From: Emcibacter sp.
GTDB lineage: Bacteria > Pseudomonadota > Alphaproteobacteria > Sphingomonadales > Emcibacteraceae
Length of the DNA stretch: 64,000 nt
Reading direction: 5' to 3'
Assembly (NCBI GenBank): GCA_021647465.1
Contig: JAKIUQ010000012.1
Span: 24,066-88,065 of the forward strand
The notes under the pieces are model-generated. The model saw nothing but the letters and a program-made list of their open reading frames with translations, did not search any database and had not been told where the DNA came from. Made by a program: the position numbers and the translations under genes. This document shows positions 15,902-24,853 of this stretch, piece by piece (positions within the stretch are counted from its first letter, which is position 1; every line of letters begins with the position of its first letter).

Positions 15902-17989
15902 ATGCGACCGGAAATTTTATACCCATTTTTTGCCGATACCGTTAGTCTCCCCGGCGTGGGGGGGCGGATTGCGGCCCTGCTTGAAAAAATACTTGGCCGC
16001 AGGGTGGTGGATATATTCTGGCATTTGCCGGTGGATATTATTGATCGCCGGGCTTGCCCGCCCTTGTCAGAAATTAAATATGATCAGACTGTCACGGTGA
16101 AGGTAACCATAGATAAACATGACGCGCCGCCGCGCGGCACCCGGCGGCCTTACCGGGTGTGGTGTCATGATGATAGCGGCAGTTTGCAATTGATTTTTTT
16201 TCATGCCAAAGGCAATTATATTCTGCGGCAATTGCCCGTGGGGGAGTTGCGCCTGATCAGCGGCAAGGTCGAGGTTTTTAACGAACAGCTTCAGATGAGC
16301 CACCCAGATTATATGGTTTCGCCGGACAAGCAGGATGACATTCCGGATGTGGAACCTGTCTATCCTTTAACCGCAGGCATCAGCAGCAAAATCATGACCA
16401 AAATTGCGCGCGGGGCCTTGGAAAGATTGGTGTCCTTACCGGAATGGCAAGATATATCCCTGCGGACACGCGAAGCCTGGCCCTCATGGATGGAGGCGGT
16501 GAAGGCGGCTCATATGCCGCAAAACCACGGGGACTTGCAGATGAACAGCCCGGCCCGCGCGCGGCTCGCGTATGATGAATTTCTGGCCAATCAATTGGCT
16601 CTTGAAATTATGCGCCGCCAAAATCAAAAGAAAAAGGGGCGTTCTCTTAAAACGCAGGGATTATTGAGGGCGCAGTTGCTGGAAAATTTGCCCTATCAGC
16701 TGACCAATGCCCAGAACCGCTGCATCGGCGAGATAGAAAAGGATCTGGCGCAGCCCTATGCCATGATGCGCTTGCTGCAGGGCGATGTGGGCAGCGGCAA
16801 GACGGTCGTTGCCTTGATGGCCATGCTGATCGCTGTGGAAAATAATGTGCAGGCCGCCATGATTGCGCCAACGGAAATTCTGGCCCGGCAACATTATGTC
16901 AGCCTGCGTGACATGACGGCGGGTATGGATGTCACTATTGCCGTCCTGACCGGCCGCGATAAAGGCCGGGCGCGGAAGAAATTACTGGATGATCTGCAGG
17001 CGGGGGAAATTGATATTCTGGTTGGCACTCATGCCTTGTTTCAAAAGGATGTGGTCTATCATGATCTGGCTTTTGCGGTGGTTGATGAACAGCATCGTTT
17101 CGGGGTTGAGCAGCGTATGGCCTTATCTGCCAAGGGGGCCGGCGCTATGGATGTATTGGCCATGACGGCGACGCCAATCCCGCGAAGTTTAACCTTAACG
17201 GCTTACGGCGATATGGACAGCTCGCGCCTTGATGAAAAACCGCCGGGGCGAAAGCCTGTGGATACCAGAATAATCCCTTTAGGCCGCCTTGATGAAGTGG
17301 TTCAGGGGATTAAGCGGGCTCTTGTGGGGGGCAACAGGGCTTTTTGGATTTGTCCGTTGGTTGAGGAATCCGAAGTTCTGGATATTGCCGCCGCTGAAGA
17401 AAGATATCGTCATCTTGAACAGGTTTTTGGCGCAAGGGTCGGGCTGGTTCATGGCAAAATGAAGCCGAAGGAAAAAGATGACGTCATGACGCGTTTTGTC
17501 GCCGGTGATATTGACATATTGGTGGCCACCACTGTGGTTGAGGTTGGCGTGAATGTGCCCGAAGCCACCATAATGATTATTGAACATGCCGAAAGATTCG
17601 GCCTGTCGCAGCTTCATCAGTTGCGGGGCCGGATTGGGCGCGGACTGGAGAAATCTACTTGCCTGCTGCTCTACGGAAATTTGAGCGGAGGCGCGGCAAA
17701 GGCGCGGCTGGAAATCATGCGGGAAACCGAAGATGGGTTTAGAATTGCCGAAGAAGATTTGCGTCTGCGCGGGGCCGGTGAATTGCTTGGTACCCGTCAA
17801 AGCGGCATGCCGGATTTTAAAGTGGCAAGCCTCGAAGAAAACGGGCAATTGATTGCCGTCGCGCGGGATGATGCGCGGCTCATCATGGAAAAAGACCCCG
17901 AATTAAAAAGCGAACGGGGGCAGGCTTTAAGAATTTTGCTGTATCTGTTTGAGCGGGACGAAGGCGTTAAATATCTGACGTCAGGCTGA
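15902..17989 (+). CDS. recG: ATP-dependent DNA helicase RecG
   Basis: A 695-residue RecG, which reverses stalled forks and migrates branched DNA. The N-terminal wedge domain starts at the characteristic SLPGVGGR (15-22). The helicase core has motif I GDVGSGKT (294-301), motif II DEQH (395-398), TATPIPR, and the TVVEVGVNVPEA and QLRGRIGRG motifs. Length is typical. A nearby upstream GTG at 15883 is out of frame. The last nine bases overlap the convergent DUF502 gene. Confidence 0.97.
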   Translation: MRPEILYPFFADTVSLPGVGGRIAALLEKILGRRVVDIFWHLPVDIIDRRACPPLSEIKYDQTVTVKVTIDKHDAPPRGTRRPYRVWCHDDSGSLQLIFFHAKGNYILRQLPVGELRLISGKVEVFNEQLQMSHPDYMVSPDKQDDIPDVEPVYPLTAGISSKIMTKIARGALERLVSLPEWQDISLRTREAWPSWMEAVKAAHMPQNHGDLQMNSPARARLAYDEFLANQLALEIMRRQNQKKKGRSLKTQGLLRAQLLENLPYQLTNAQNRCIGEIEKDLAQPYAMMRLLQGDVGSGKTVVALMAMLIAVENNVQAAMIAPTEILARQHYVSLRDMTAGMDVTIAVLTGRDKGRARKKLLDDLQAGEIDILVGTHALFQKDVVYHDLAFAVVDEQHRFGVEQRMALSAKGAGAMDVLAMTATPIPRSLTLTAYGDMDSSRLDEKPPGRKPVDTRIIPLGRLDEVVQGIKRALVGGNRAFWICPLVEESEVLDIAAAEERYRHLEQVFGARVGLVHGKMKPKEKDDVMTRFVAGDIDILVATTVVEVGVNVPEATIMIIEHAERFGLSQLHQLRGRIGRGLEKSTCLLLYGNLSGGAAKARLEIMRETEDGFRIAEEDLRLRGAGELLGTRQSGMPDFKVASLEENGQLIAVARDDARLIMEKDPELKSERGQALRILLYLFERDEGVKYLTSG

Positions 17990-18652
17990 GGGCTTATTTT
18001 CTTTTATGGGCAGGCGACTTGGATCCACAAGGCCGGCGGAGATAACATATTTGGCCCCTTCGTCCGGGGTCATGTCAAGATAGATAACATCTTTTCTGGG
18101 CACGAATAACAGAAAACCGGATGTGGGGTTCGGCGTAGTCGGCAGGAAAACATTGACCACATCATCCTGCATTTTTGCTTGCACTTCTCCGGTATTTTCA
18201 CCGGAAACAAAAGCAATGGCCCAGATGCCTTTGCGCGGATATTCCACCAGAACCACATCCTGAAAACTGACGGCATCCTCGGAGATTACCGTTTCAAAAA
18301 TCTGCTTCAATGTATTATAAACGCTTCTGATGATTGGCATACGGTTAAGTATTTTTTCGCCGACCCGGATCAGGCCTTTGCCAAGAAAATTAGCGGCAAG
18401 AAAGCCAAGTATTGTTAACATGAAAAAAAGGAAAACCAAGCCAATTCCCGGCAGCGGAAAAGGCAGGTAAGTTTCGGGATTATAAGCCGCTGGAATTAAA
18501 GGTTTGATATTGCGGTCAATTAAATCAATGAAAGCAAGAGCCAGATAAATAGTGATGCCCACAGGAGAGGCGACGACAAGACCGGTCAGGAAATAAGTTC
18601 TCAAACGCTGAAGTATGGTTTTTTCAGCTTTAACTTTTAAGGGGTCAGTCAT
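17981..18652 (-). CDS. DUF502 family membrane protein
   Basis: A 223-residue inner-membrane protein of the DUF502 family. Two hydrophobic hairpin segments, at about residues 21-45 (LTGLVVASPVGITIYLALAF) and 68-90, are followed by the conserved RMPIIRSVYNTLKQ block. A soluble C-terminal domain holds GFLLFVPRKD. Function unknown in bacteria. An ATG at 18652 is chosen over a TTG three codons upstream. The 3' end overlaps recG by nine bases on the opposite strand; the pair often occurs together in this class. Confidence 0.88.
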   Translation of the reverse strand: MTDPLKVKAEKTILQRLRTYFLTGLVVASPVGITIYLALAFIDLIDRNIKPLIPAAYNPETYLPFPLPGIGLVFLFFMLTILGFLAANFLGKGLIRVGEKILNRMPIIRSVYNTLKQIFETVISEDAVSFQDVVLVEYPRKGIWAIAFVSGENTGEVQAKMQDDVVNVFLPTTPNPTSGFLLFVPRKDVIYLDMTPDEGAKYVISAGLVDPSRLPIKENKPSA

Positions 18653-18737
18653 ATATTTCAATCTTATATTTTAGGGGTCATTGATTTACAGATACCATAA
18701 GAAAATAGAGCGCCACTATGGCATAAATATGTCTTTT

Positions 18738-19883
18738 CTAGAGTGTCTTTGTATACATACGGTAGTTTTTATAGCGCCGGCAACCAATGGTTTCCAGCAT
18801 TTTGGACAGGCGGGTATTATCCTCTAAAACCCAAGAGAGTTCTGCGTGTGTGCAGCCGGAATTTGTCGCATTAATTCGGCATTGCTCAATCAGGGCAAAG
18901 GCCATTGCGCCGCCAACGGCGGTATTTTGGAATTCTTTTCGTACGCCCATCAGGGGCACACGAACTGTTTTATAGGTTGGCCTGATCTTAAGGCGCCATA
19001 ACAGTTTGAAAATACCAAAGGGAAACAGGTTTCCCTTCATGTCGGCAATGATTTCATTCAGATTGGGCAGCGTGACCATCATCGCCATGGGAACCCCGTC
19101 ATATTCCGCGATATAGGTGAAATCCTCACGGATCAATAGCTTCATATCCTTTACGGTTTTATTAAGCTCGGCTTCGGTAAAGGGCAATGCCATCCAATTA
19201 TCCGACCAGGCATCGTTAAAGATGTCGAGAATGGTTTTTAAATCTTTCTCGTAATTCTTCATATTTATGGGGCGTAGCCTGATTTTACCGTCTCTCATGC
19301 TGCGGGTGATCATTTTTTTTATGGTCGGCGGCAAAACATCTTTGTCAAACCTCAGGTAATAGGCCCATAAATCTTTAATTTTCTCCATGCCGTAATGGGT
19401 CATTAAGTCTTGATAATAGGGCATGGCATGGTTCATCATCAAACTTGGCGGCGTATCAAACCCGTCGACAAGAATGCCAGCTTCTTCATTGATGGACAGG
19501 CTGAAGGGACCAATCACCTTGTCGCGGCCATTCTGTTTTAACCATTGAAACGCTGTGTCCAGAAGGGCGGTTGCAACTTGACCATCATTGATACATTCAA
19601 AGAAGCCAAAATGGCCAACTTTTTCATGATGCCGTTGTTCCACCAATTCATCAACCTGCGCGCTGATCCGGCCTACGATTTCTTCCCCTTTATAGGCCAG
19701 CCAGAATTTTGCGCGGGCATGTTCAAAATAAGGGTTTTTTGACGGATCCAATATTTCCATGCGCTCTAATATCAGGGGGGCAACCCAATGGGGGTCATCT
19801 TTATAAATATCCCATGGTAATTTGACGAAATATTTTAAATCCTGTTTGTTTGTCACCTCTTTTATGGTGATGGCAGATGTCAT
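18738..19883 (-). CDS. Putative bacterial ceramide synthase (GNAT-fold N-acyltransferase)
   Basis: A 381-residue protein of the GNAT acyltransferase superfamily. It has the long two-lobe form in which residues about 10-150 hold a conserved start (LPWDIYKDDPHWVAPL) and a middle GPFSLSINEEAG block. The C-terminal lobe (about 200-381) ends with HAELSWVLEDN. As I recall, the ceramide synthase described in Caulobacter, which N-acylates the sphingoid base with a fatty acyl-CoA, is a protein of this kind and length. The identification rests on that resemblance plus context: spt, acpL, cerR and an acyl ligase lie within 9 kb, and lptF-lptG are directly upstream in the same transcription unit (10-base gap). 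AAGGA precedes the ATG. Confidence 0.72.
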   Translation of the reverse strand: MTSAITIKEVTNKQDLKYFVKLPWDIYKDDPHWVAPLILERMEILDPSKNPYFEHARAKFWLAYKGEEIVGRISAQVDELVEQRHHEKVGHFGFFECINDGQVATALLDTAFQWLKQNGRDKVIGPFSLSINEEAGILVDGFDTPPSLMMNHAMPYYQDLMTHYGMEKIKDLWAYYLRFDKDVLPPTIKKMITRSMRDGKIRLRPINMKNYEKDLKTILDIFNDAWSDNWMALPFTEAELNKTVKDMKLLIREDFTYIAEYDGVPMAMMVTLPNLNEIIADMKGNLFPFGIFKLLWRLKIRPTYKTVRVPLMGVRKEFQNTAVGGAMAFALIEQCRINATNSGCTHAELSWVLEDNTRLSKMLETIGCRRYKNYRMYTKTL

Positions 19884-19893
19884 GTGAGTATCC

Positions 19894-21021
19894 TTATTCT
19901 TCAGTCAGCAAAATGAAACTAAGCCCCATGAGGGCAAAAAGAAAGAAGGGCAACCAGGCCGCAATCATGGGCGGCACCGCGCCATATTGGCCTAATGCCA
20001 CAAACAGGTTGTTGATAACAAAATAGCCAAAACCCATAGCGCCGGTCAATGCAATCCGGCCAAAAAGATTGCCACCCCGATGCAGCCCGAAGGCCGCAAG
20101 GCCCGCAAGCAAAGGCATGAGCAGCGTACTGAGCGGCGCGACGAATTTCTGATATAGCATGGTTTCAAAACTTGCCGTGTTGTGGCCTTCTTTTTTAAGC
20201 TGCGTTATGGCGGTGCGCAGTCTTTGGATGCTGACGCGATCCGGCTTAAGGGCCAAGGCAATAAAACGTTTTGGGGGAATATCCGTATCCCAGATAAGAT
20301 TTTCCATGGGGGTGACTTTTAAAGTTTTGATGTCAAATTCCTTGACCTCGAACATTGTCCATTTATCATCGCGAAATACAGCAAAGTCAGCCTTGATCAG
20401 GGAGGTGATTCTCATGTCTTTATCCCGAATATACTGGGTCACCTTATCCAGGAGTAAAATGCTGCCATTACGGCTGGCGCTTTCCGCCTTGATTAAATTA
20501 TTACCATCCGTGACCCATGCGTCATAAACCGTATCAGGCGCAGGCGGCAGGTCGGCTGCATATTTATTCTCTTTCCAGTTTTTAAGCTCTGCCTTCGCAT
20601 GCACGGCAACTGTTTCCGTAAATACAAAATGCAGGCTGGCAATCAATAAAGACATGAGAAGCAGGGGCGTTATTATTCTAAAGGCTGACCAGCCCGATGC
20701 CTTCATAACAATGATTTCGCTGTGGATATTCAGACCAGCGAGGCTGATGATAGCGGCCAGAAGGGCGACGAAGGGCGAGAAAAGCGATAATAATGTTGGG
20801 GTTCGAAGGGTCACATAATGCCATAGGTCAGCATTGACCGCCCCGTCTCCGGCCAATATATCGTCTGATTCAGACAAAAGGTCGAGCATTTGCAATGTGG
20901 CGACCAAACCGATTAATATGATGATATATCGGCTGATGAAAAGTTTGGCCAGATAAACATCCATACTACCGGGATTGAAAATTCCGCCAAGACGTCCCGA
21001 AAATTTGATAAATCGTTCCAT
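19894..21021 (-). CDS. LptG-like permease (YjgP/YjgQ family)
   Basis: A 375-residue LptF/LptG-family permease. Three N-terminal membrane helices (about 30-120) include the coupling segment EIIVMKASGWSAFRI that contacts LptB. A periplasmic beta-jellyroll follows (about 135-270), then three C-terminal helices from about 300. Canonical LptG moves LPS from inner membrane to the Lpt bridge with LptB, LptF and LptC. Here it lies between lptF and the ceramide synthase gene, so a sphingolipid cargo is likely. It starts one base after the lptF stop. The usual lptFG neighbours (pepA, lptD) are not present. Confidence 0.85.
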   Translation of the reverse strand: MERFIKFSGRLGGIFNPGSMDVYLAKLFISRYIIILIGLVATLQMLDLLSESDDILAGDGAVNADLWHYVTLRTPTLLSLFSPFVALLAAIISLAGLNIHSEIIVMKASGWSAFRIITPLLLMSLLIASLHFVFTETVAVHAKAELKNWKENKYAADLPPAPDTVYDAWVTDGNNLIKAESASRNGSILLLDKVTQYIRDKDMRITSLIKADFAVFRDDKWTMFEVKEFDIKTLKVTPMENLIWDTDIPPKRFIALALKPDRVSIQRLRTAITQLKKEGHNTASFETMLYQKFVAPLSTLLMPLLAGLAAFGLHRGGNLFGRIALTGAMGFGYFVINNLFVALGQYGAVPPMIAAWLPFFLFALMGLSFILLTEE

Positions 21022-21022
21022 A

Positions 21023-22198
21023 TTAATTTACCGCCCGTAATCGTCTGATGATACGGCTTATGGCTTCCACCATAACCTCATAGATAATTTCAATGCGGCG
21101 CAGGGGTAATCCGCCTACTTTATAGGCCCCGATATAATATAATCGCGCCGTGAGCAGAATGAAGAATAATGTAGGCAACCAGATCACAAGCCAAGGGGAT
21201 ACCCCGCCCATAGCTGAGAAATTAAGGCCAAATTCCAGAAGTTTATGATAAATAAGCAGAATGATCACCCCGACAGTGATACCAAGCGCTCGCCCGGATC
21301 TTTTGGCAACCAAGCCTAGCGGAATAGCCAGAAACGGCACGATTAAAATGGAAAGTGCGCGGGCAATACGGGAATGAAGCGTCGCGATGATCGCGGGATC
21401 ATCACGTCCCCGTGCCTGCCAAAGCTCTATGATGGTCATTTCTTTTGCCTCTTGCCCCCGGTCACGGAAACTGGCGAAATTTGGCACATCCATGGGCAAG
21501 TCATGCATATCAAAATTGACAATATTAGGCCGGCTTTGGGTTAAATCCAGATCTATGATCGTGCCATTATACACTCTTAAAATCAGAAAGCGTTGATCGG
21601 GAGAGACAAAAAAGCTGCCTCTTTCTGCGCTGATGGATTGAATTCGGCCATTGGCGGATTCTTTTTGAGCAAATATATTGATGAGTTCGCGTCCCGAATC
21701 CCGAGATTCTTCGATGCGCAGTGTCAGGCCATCGCCAAGATTCGTAAATTCCCCGGCCTTGATGCTGGCCCCTAATGCGCCGCTTCTCACGTCAAAGACC
21801 AAACCTTGATAGGCATATCGGCTATAGGGCTGGACAAAGCCGACCACGATGACATTTACGATAAGTAAGAATATCGCGATATAGAAAGTTGGGACGACCA
21901 GACGATTTAGGCTCATCCCTGTGGCCAGCAAGGCGTCAAGTTCGCTGTTCAGCGCAAGTTTTCGTACCGCAAGAAGGACGCCTAAAAACATGGATAACGG
22001 CAAGACCAGTGTTAGATATTGCGGCATAAGATTGCCCAGCATACGCCAGACAATATCAATCGGGCCGCCTTGATTAATCACAAAATCAAAAAGACTGAGC
22101 ATTTTTTCCAATAATAACAATACTGCAGATATGCCCAAAGTTACCAATAAAGGCACAATTGTTTCTTGTAATATATATTTATCAATTTTTTTTAGCAT
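21023..22198 (-). CDS. LptF-like permease (YjgP/YjgQ family)
   Basis: A 391-residue LptF-type half of the Lpt permease. The N-terminal helices (about 12-120) carry the coupling motif ALNSELDALLATGMS. The periplasmic jellyroll covers about 130-260, and the C-terminal helices include PFLAIPLGLVAKRSGRA. It is the first gene of an apparent three-gene unit, lptF-lptG-ceramide synthase, transcribed away from the lipid-kinase-like gene. The shared 141-base upstream region should hold both promoters. Whether this is the only LptF in the genome or a sphingolipid-dedicated paralogue cannot be seen here. Confidence 0.85.
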   Translation of the reverse strand: MLKKIDKYILQETIVPLLVTLGISAVLLLLEKMLSLFDFVINQGGPIDIVWRMLGNLMPQYLTLVLPLSMFLGVLLAVRKLALNSELDALLATGMSLNRLVVPTFYIAIFLLIVNVIVVGFVQPYSRYAYQGLVFDVRSGALGASIKAGEFTNLGDGLTLRIEESRDSGRELINIFAQKESANGRIQSISAERGSFFVSPDQRFLILRVYNGTIIDLDLTQSRPNIVNFDMHDLPMDVPNFASFRDRGQEAKEMTIIELWQARGRDDPAIIATLHSRIARALSILIVPFLAIPLGLVAKRSGRALGITVGVIILLIYHKLLEFGLNFSAMGGVSPWLVIWLPTLFFILLTARLYYIGAYKVGGLPLRRIEIIYEVMVEAISRIIRRLRAVN

Positions 22199-22339
22199 TA
22201 AGTCGCTTTTGGTCTGGATTTAGCCTAATTTCCAACTTATAGCTTTTGATCTACCAAGAATATAGCTAAAAGGAAAAATAATTTTTGCTTAATGACCTGT
22301 TTTTATGGTTTTTATAGGGCTAAAATAGAAAAATAACAG

Positions 22340-23329
22340 TTGGAATCCGCGTTGGGAATTATTGCCATATTAAGTAGCCCGTCTTCTTTTGCCCATAATG
22401 GTGAAATGGAGAAAATTCGCGCTGTCATTGCAGGCGGGTCGGGCATTTTTCATTACGAAGTGGAAAAACATAAAGATATCGCCGAAGCCCTTACAAGGTT
22501 TCAGCAGGCGAATGTTCAGGCCATTGTCATTCTTGGTGACCGGGCGCTGACATCGGCAACTTTTGAACATATCGTTGAGAAAGATCTGCTCAAAGGGATG
22601 GATATTCCTTTGGCGATTCTGCCGGCGGGAGATAATAATATTGTTGCGGAGAATTTCGGCGCAAACTGCCCGGAACCCCATCTCGCCTTGAAAGCCTTGT
22701 TAGAGAACCATCAAAAAGGCAATCTGCTGACCCATGTAACAGAAATTCCGCTGATCAAATTGGAAGGCGTCAGGGGCGTTGGCTATCTTTATGGGCTTTT
22801 CTTTTGCGCCGGTGAAGTGATTAAACAAAAAAATCTCTTTAAACGAAAAATATACGGAAAAAACTTGTTTAAAGGCATACGTAATTGGCTGAATATATTA
22901 ATTCTCATTCAGTCCGCCTATCGCCAAGCCTTGGGGAAAAACAAGATGGGGAAAAACAAACTTGAAGAGGCTATTCGTATAAATCGAAATCAGCGCGGTG
23001 CCGTTGTCGGGCATTTTTTCATGCTTCTGATCACGACTCTGGATAAATCTTTTTGGGGCGTGTCCATCGGTCAGGAGAAAAAGCAGGATAAGGCGCATTT
23101 CATTAGTGTGGAAAATACGCCAAAAGCTATTTTGGCAACGGGCAAGCTGATGCTTGGCGGCAATTATCATGGCATTGACCATGTGGGCAACATCATTGCA
23201 GAGATCCAGCATGCCAGAATAGTGCTTCAGACACCGTTTGTTCTTGATGGCAGCTATTATGAAACGGATGAGACAGGCGAATTATTTGTCACCGTAACAA
23301 ATCGCCTGAAATTCATCAAATTAAGCTAA
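22340..23329 (+). CDS. Diacylglycerol/ceramide kinase-like protein with altered active site
   Basis: A 329-residue protein resembling the DAGK/sphingosine kinase catalytic fold. The N-terminal nucleotide-loop region reads LSSPSSFAHNGEM where family members have NPxSG(x)nNxG. The GGDGT motif is replaced by LGDRALT. The substrate motif LPAGDNNIVAENFGA matches LPAGTxNxxAxxxGL. Later GYLYGLFFCAGEVI fits the family. By context it may phosphorylate ceramide or act on its head group, but loss of the GGDGT glycines leaves activity in doubt. The start is unsure: TTG 22340 (in-frame stop just before it) or TTG 22352; ATG 22406 would cut the first strand. It overlaps spt by nine bases, tail to tail. Confidence 0.65.
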   Translation: MESALGIIAILSSPSSFAHNGEMEKIRAVIAGGSGIFHYEVEKHKDIAEALTRFQQANVQAIVILGDRALTSATFEHIVEKDLLKGMDIPLAILPAGDNNIVAENFGANCPEPHLALKALLENHQKGNLLTHVTEIPLIKLEGVRGVGYLYGLFFCAGEVIKQKNLFKRKIYGKNLFKGIRNWLNILILIQSAYRQALGKNKMGKNKLEEAIRINRNQRGAVVGHFFMLLITTLDKSFWGVSIGQEKKQDKAHFISVENTPKAILATGKLMLGGNYHGIDHVGNIIAEIQHARIVLQTPFVLDGSYYETDETGELFVTVTNRLKFIKLS

Positions 23330-24550
23330 AACGCGCTTGGGTATATCCTGCAACAGGCCAAGTTTGGTGCCGACCAGAATGAATTTCTCCAGCATAAAGT
23401 CAATCTGCTCAAGGCTATGGGCCGCAGAAAGACTACAGCGCATCAGGTTTAATTTCTTTGGGGTCGCGGGCGGCAGGGCAAGGTTAACATAAACCCCTTC
23501 CTTAATCATTTCGCCCCAAAAAGCAATCGCCGTATTTTGCTCAGCTATAATGATGGCCGCGATCGGACTTTCGCCTGTGGTGCCCATGTCAAACCCGGCC
23601 TGGCTTAATCCATTGTTGAGCCGCCTTGAATTGCTGAGTAATTTGGCGCGAAGATTGCTGTTGGCGATTAATTCCAGTGCCTTGGTTGCAGAGGCGACAA
23701 CGGACGGCGGCAGAGATGCCGTAAATATATAAGGGCGGCATACAAGGCGCAAAGCTTCGAATTTCGGGTTGTTGGAGACGCAATAGCCGCCAATCGTTCC
23801 CACCGACTTGCTAAAGGTGCCGACGATGAAATCTATTTGATCCTCAACCCCCTGTTCCTGTGCGACGCCACGTCCGGTTTCGCCAAATACGCCGATTGAA
23901 TGGGCTTCGTCAACAAGGATAAACGCATTATAGGCCTTGGATATCCGGGTGAGCTCTTTTAAGGGCGCCTGATCACCAAGCATGCTGTATACGCCTTCCA
24001 AAACGACCAGAATGCCGGCTTGCGGATCATTTTTTCGGATACGGGCAAGTTTTTTGTCCAGATTATCGGCATCATTATGTTTGAAGCGCACGACAGTGGC
24101 ATTTCCCATGGCGCAGCCATCATAGATACTGGCGTGGCTGTCCGCATCGATAACGACATAATCTTTTGGCCCGGCAAGGGTCGCAATGATGCCAAGATTG
24201 GCCTGATAACCCGTTGAAAAAACGATAGCATGCCGCGTATTATAGAATTCTTTAAGGGTATCCTCCAGCTTTTTATGGCTATTATACGTTCCATTCAACA
24301 TGCGCGAACCCGTCGTGCCGGTGCCTAAAGTAAGCAGGGCCTCCTGGGCGGCATCCATACATTCCTGATTAAACGTCATCCCCATATAATTATTGGTGCC
24401 GGCAAGGATGGTTTCCCGGCCATTGATAATGGCGGTTGTCGGTGATAATACCTGTTCCATGCTTACGGTAAAGGGATTTGCCGAGCCCTTTGGAAGGCTG
24501 TTATAGTCATTCAGTATCGGGTCAAATTTTTCAAAAAGATCAAATGTCAT
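23321..24550 (-). CDS. spt: Serine palmitoyltransferase
   Basis: A 409-residue PLP enzyme of the alpha-oxoamine synthase family. It condenses serine with an acyl thioester to 3-ketosphinganine, the first step of sphingolipid synthesis. The PLP lysine is K248 in GTFSKSVGTIGGY, the form seen in bacterial SPT of Sphingomonas type, with H139 in DADSHAS stacking on PLP and DEAH at 214-217. GTGTTGSRMLNGT (76-88) is also typical. It is soluble, with no membrane anchor. Its ATG overlaps the acpL stop (ATGA), so SPT is probably made together with its carrier protein. KBL and BioF are alternatives made unlikely by the neighbours. Confidence 0.9.
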   Translation of the reverse strand: MTFDLFEKFDPILNDYNSLPKGSANPFTVSMEQVLSPTTAIINGRETILAGTNNYMGMTFNQECMDAAQEALLTLGTGTTGSRMLNGTYNSHKKLEDTLKEFYNTRHAIVFSTGYQANLGIIATLAGPKDYVVIDADSHASIYDGCAMGNATVVRFKHNDADNLDKKLARIRKNDPQAGILVVLEGVYSMLGDQAPLKELTRISKAYNAFILVDEAHSIGVFGETGRGVAQEQGVEDQIDFIVGTFSKSVGTIGGYCVSNNPKFEALRLVCRPYIFTASLPPSVVASATKALELIANSNLRAKLLSNSRRLNNGLSQAGFDMGTTGESPIAAIIIAEQNTAIAFWGEMIKEGVYVNLALPPATPKKLNLMRCSLSAAHSLEQIDFMLEKFILVGTKLGLLQDIPKRVLA

Positions 24551-24798
24551 TGTTCACTCAATAATTGTTTTACGATTTCGGCAAATTGGCCAACTGTTTC
24601 CAGATCGGGAAGCATGTTGAGAGGAACAGTAATGTCAAATTCATCCTCAATTTCAGACAAAATATCCATCACATTCAGGGAATCAAGTTCCAGATCAACG
24701 CTGAATAGACTGTCTTTGGTAATGGGGATGTTTTTCTTGTTAAAGGGGGCAATGAGCGTACAAATCTGCTCAAAAATTTCATCAATAGTTTGTGTCAT
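24547..24798 (-). CDS. acpL: Dedicated acyl carrier protein of sphingolipid synthesis
   Basis: An 83-residue acyl carrier protein. The phosphopantetheine attachment serine is S40 in ELDSLNVMDIL, followed by the acidic helix SEIEDEFDI. The protein differs clearly from the housekeeping AcpP. It lies between the reductase gene and spt, with a four-base overlap to spt. In Caulobacter a separate ACP in the same place is needed for ceramide synthesis, presumably to deliver the acyl chain to SPT. GGA precedes the ATG. Confidence 0.88.
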   Translation of the reverse strand: MTQTIDEIFEQICTLIAPFNKKNIPITKDSLFSVDLELDSLNVMDILSEIEDEFDITVPLNMLPDLETVGQFAEIVKQLLSEQ

Positions 24799-24853
24799 TT
24801 ACATTTCCATCTGGAATATTCTTTGAAAATTGCACCCTGATTACAGGTGAACT

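Noticed and set aside
20159..20527. 122-codon plus-strand ORF inside lptG
   Set aside because: Antisense shadow of lptG without a ribosome binding site or known motif.
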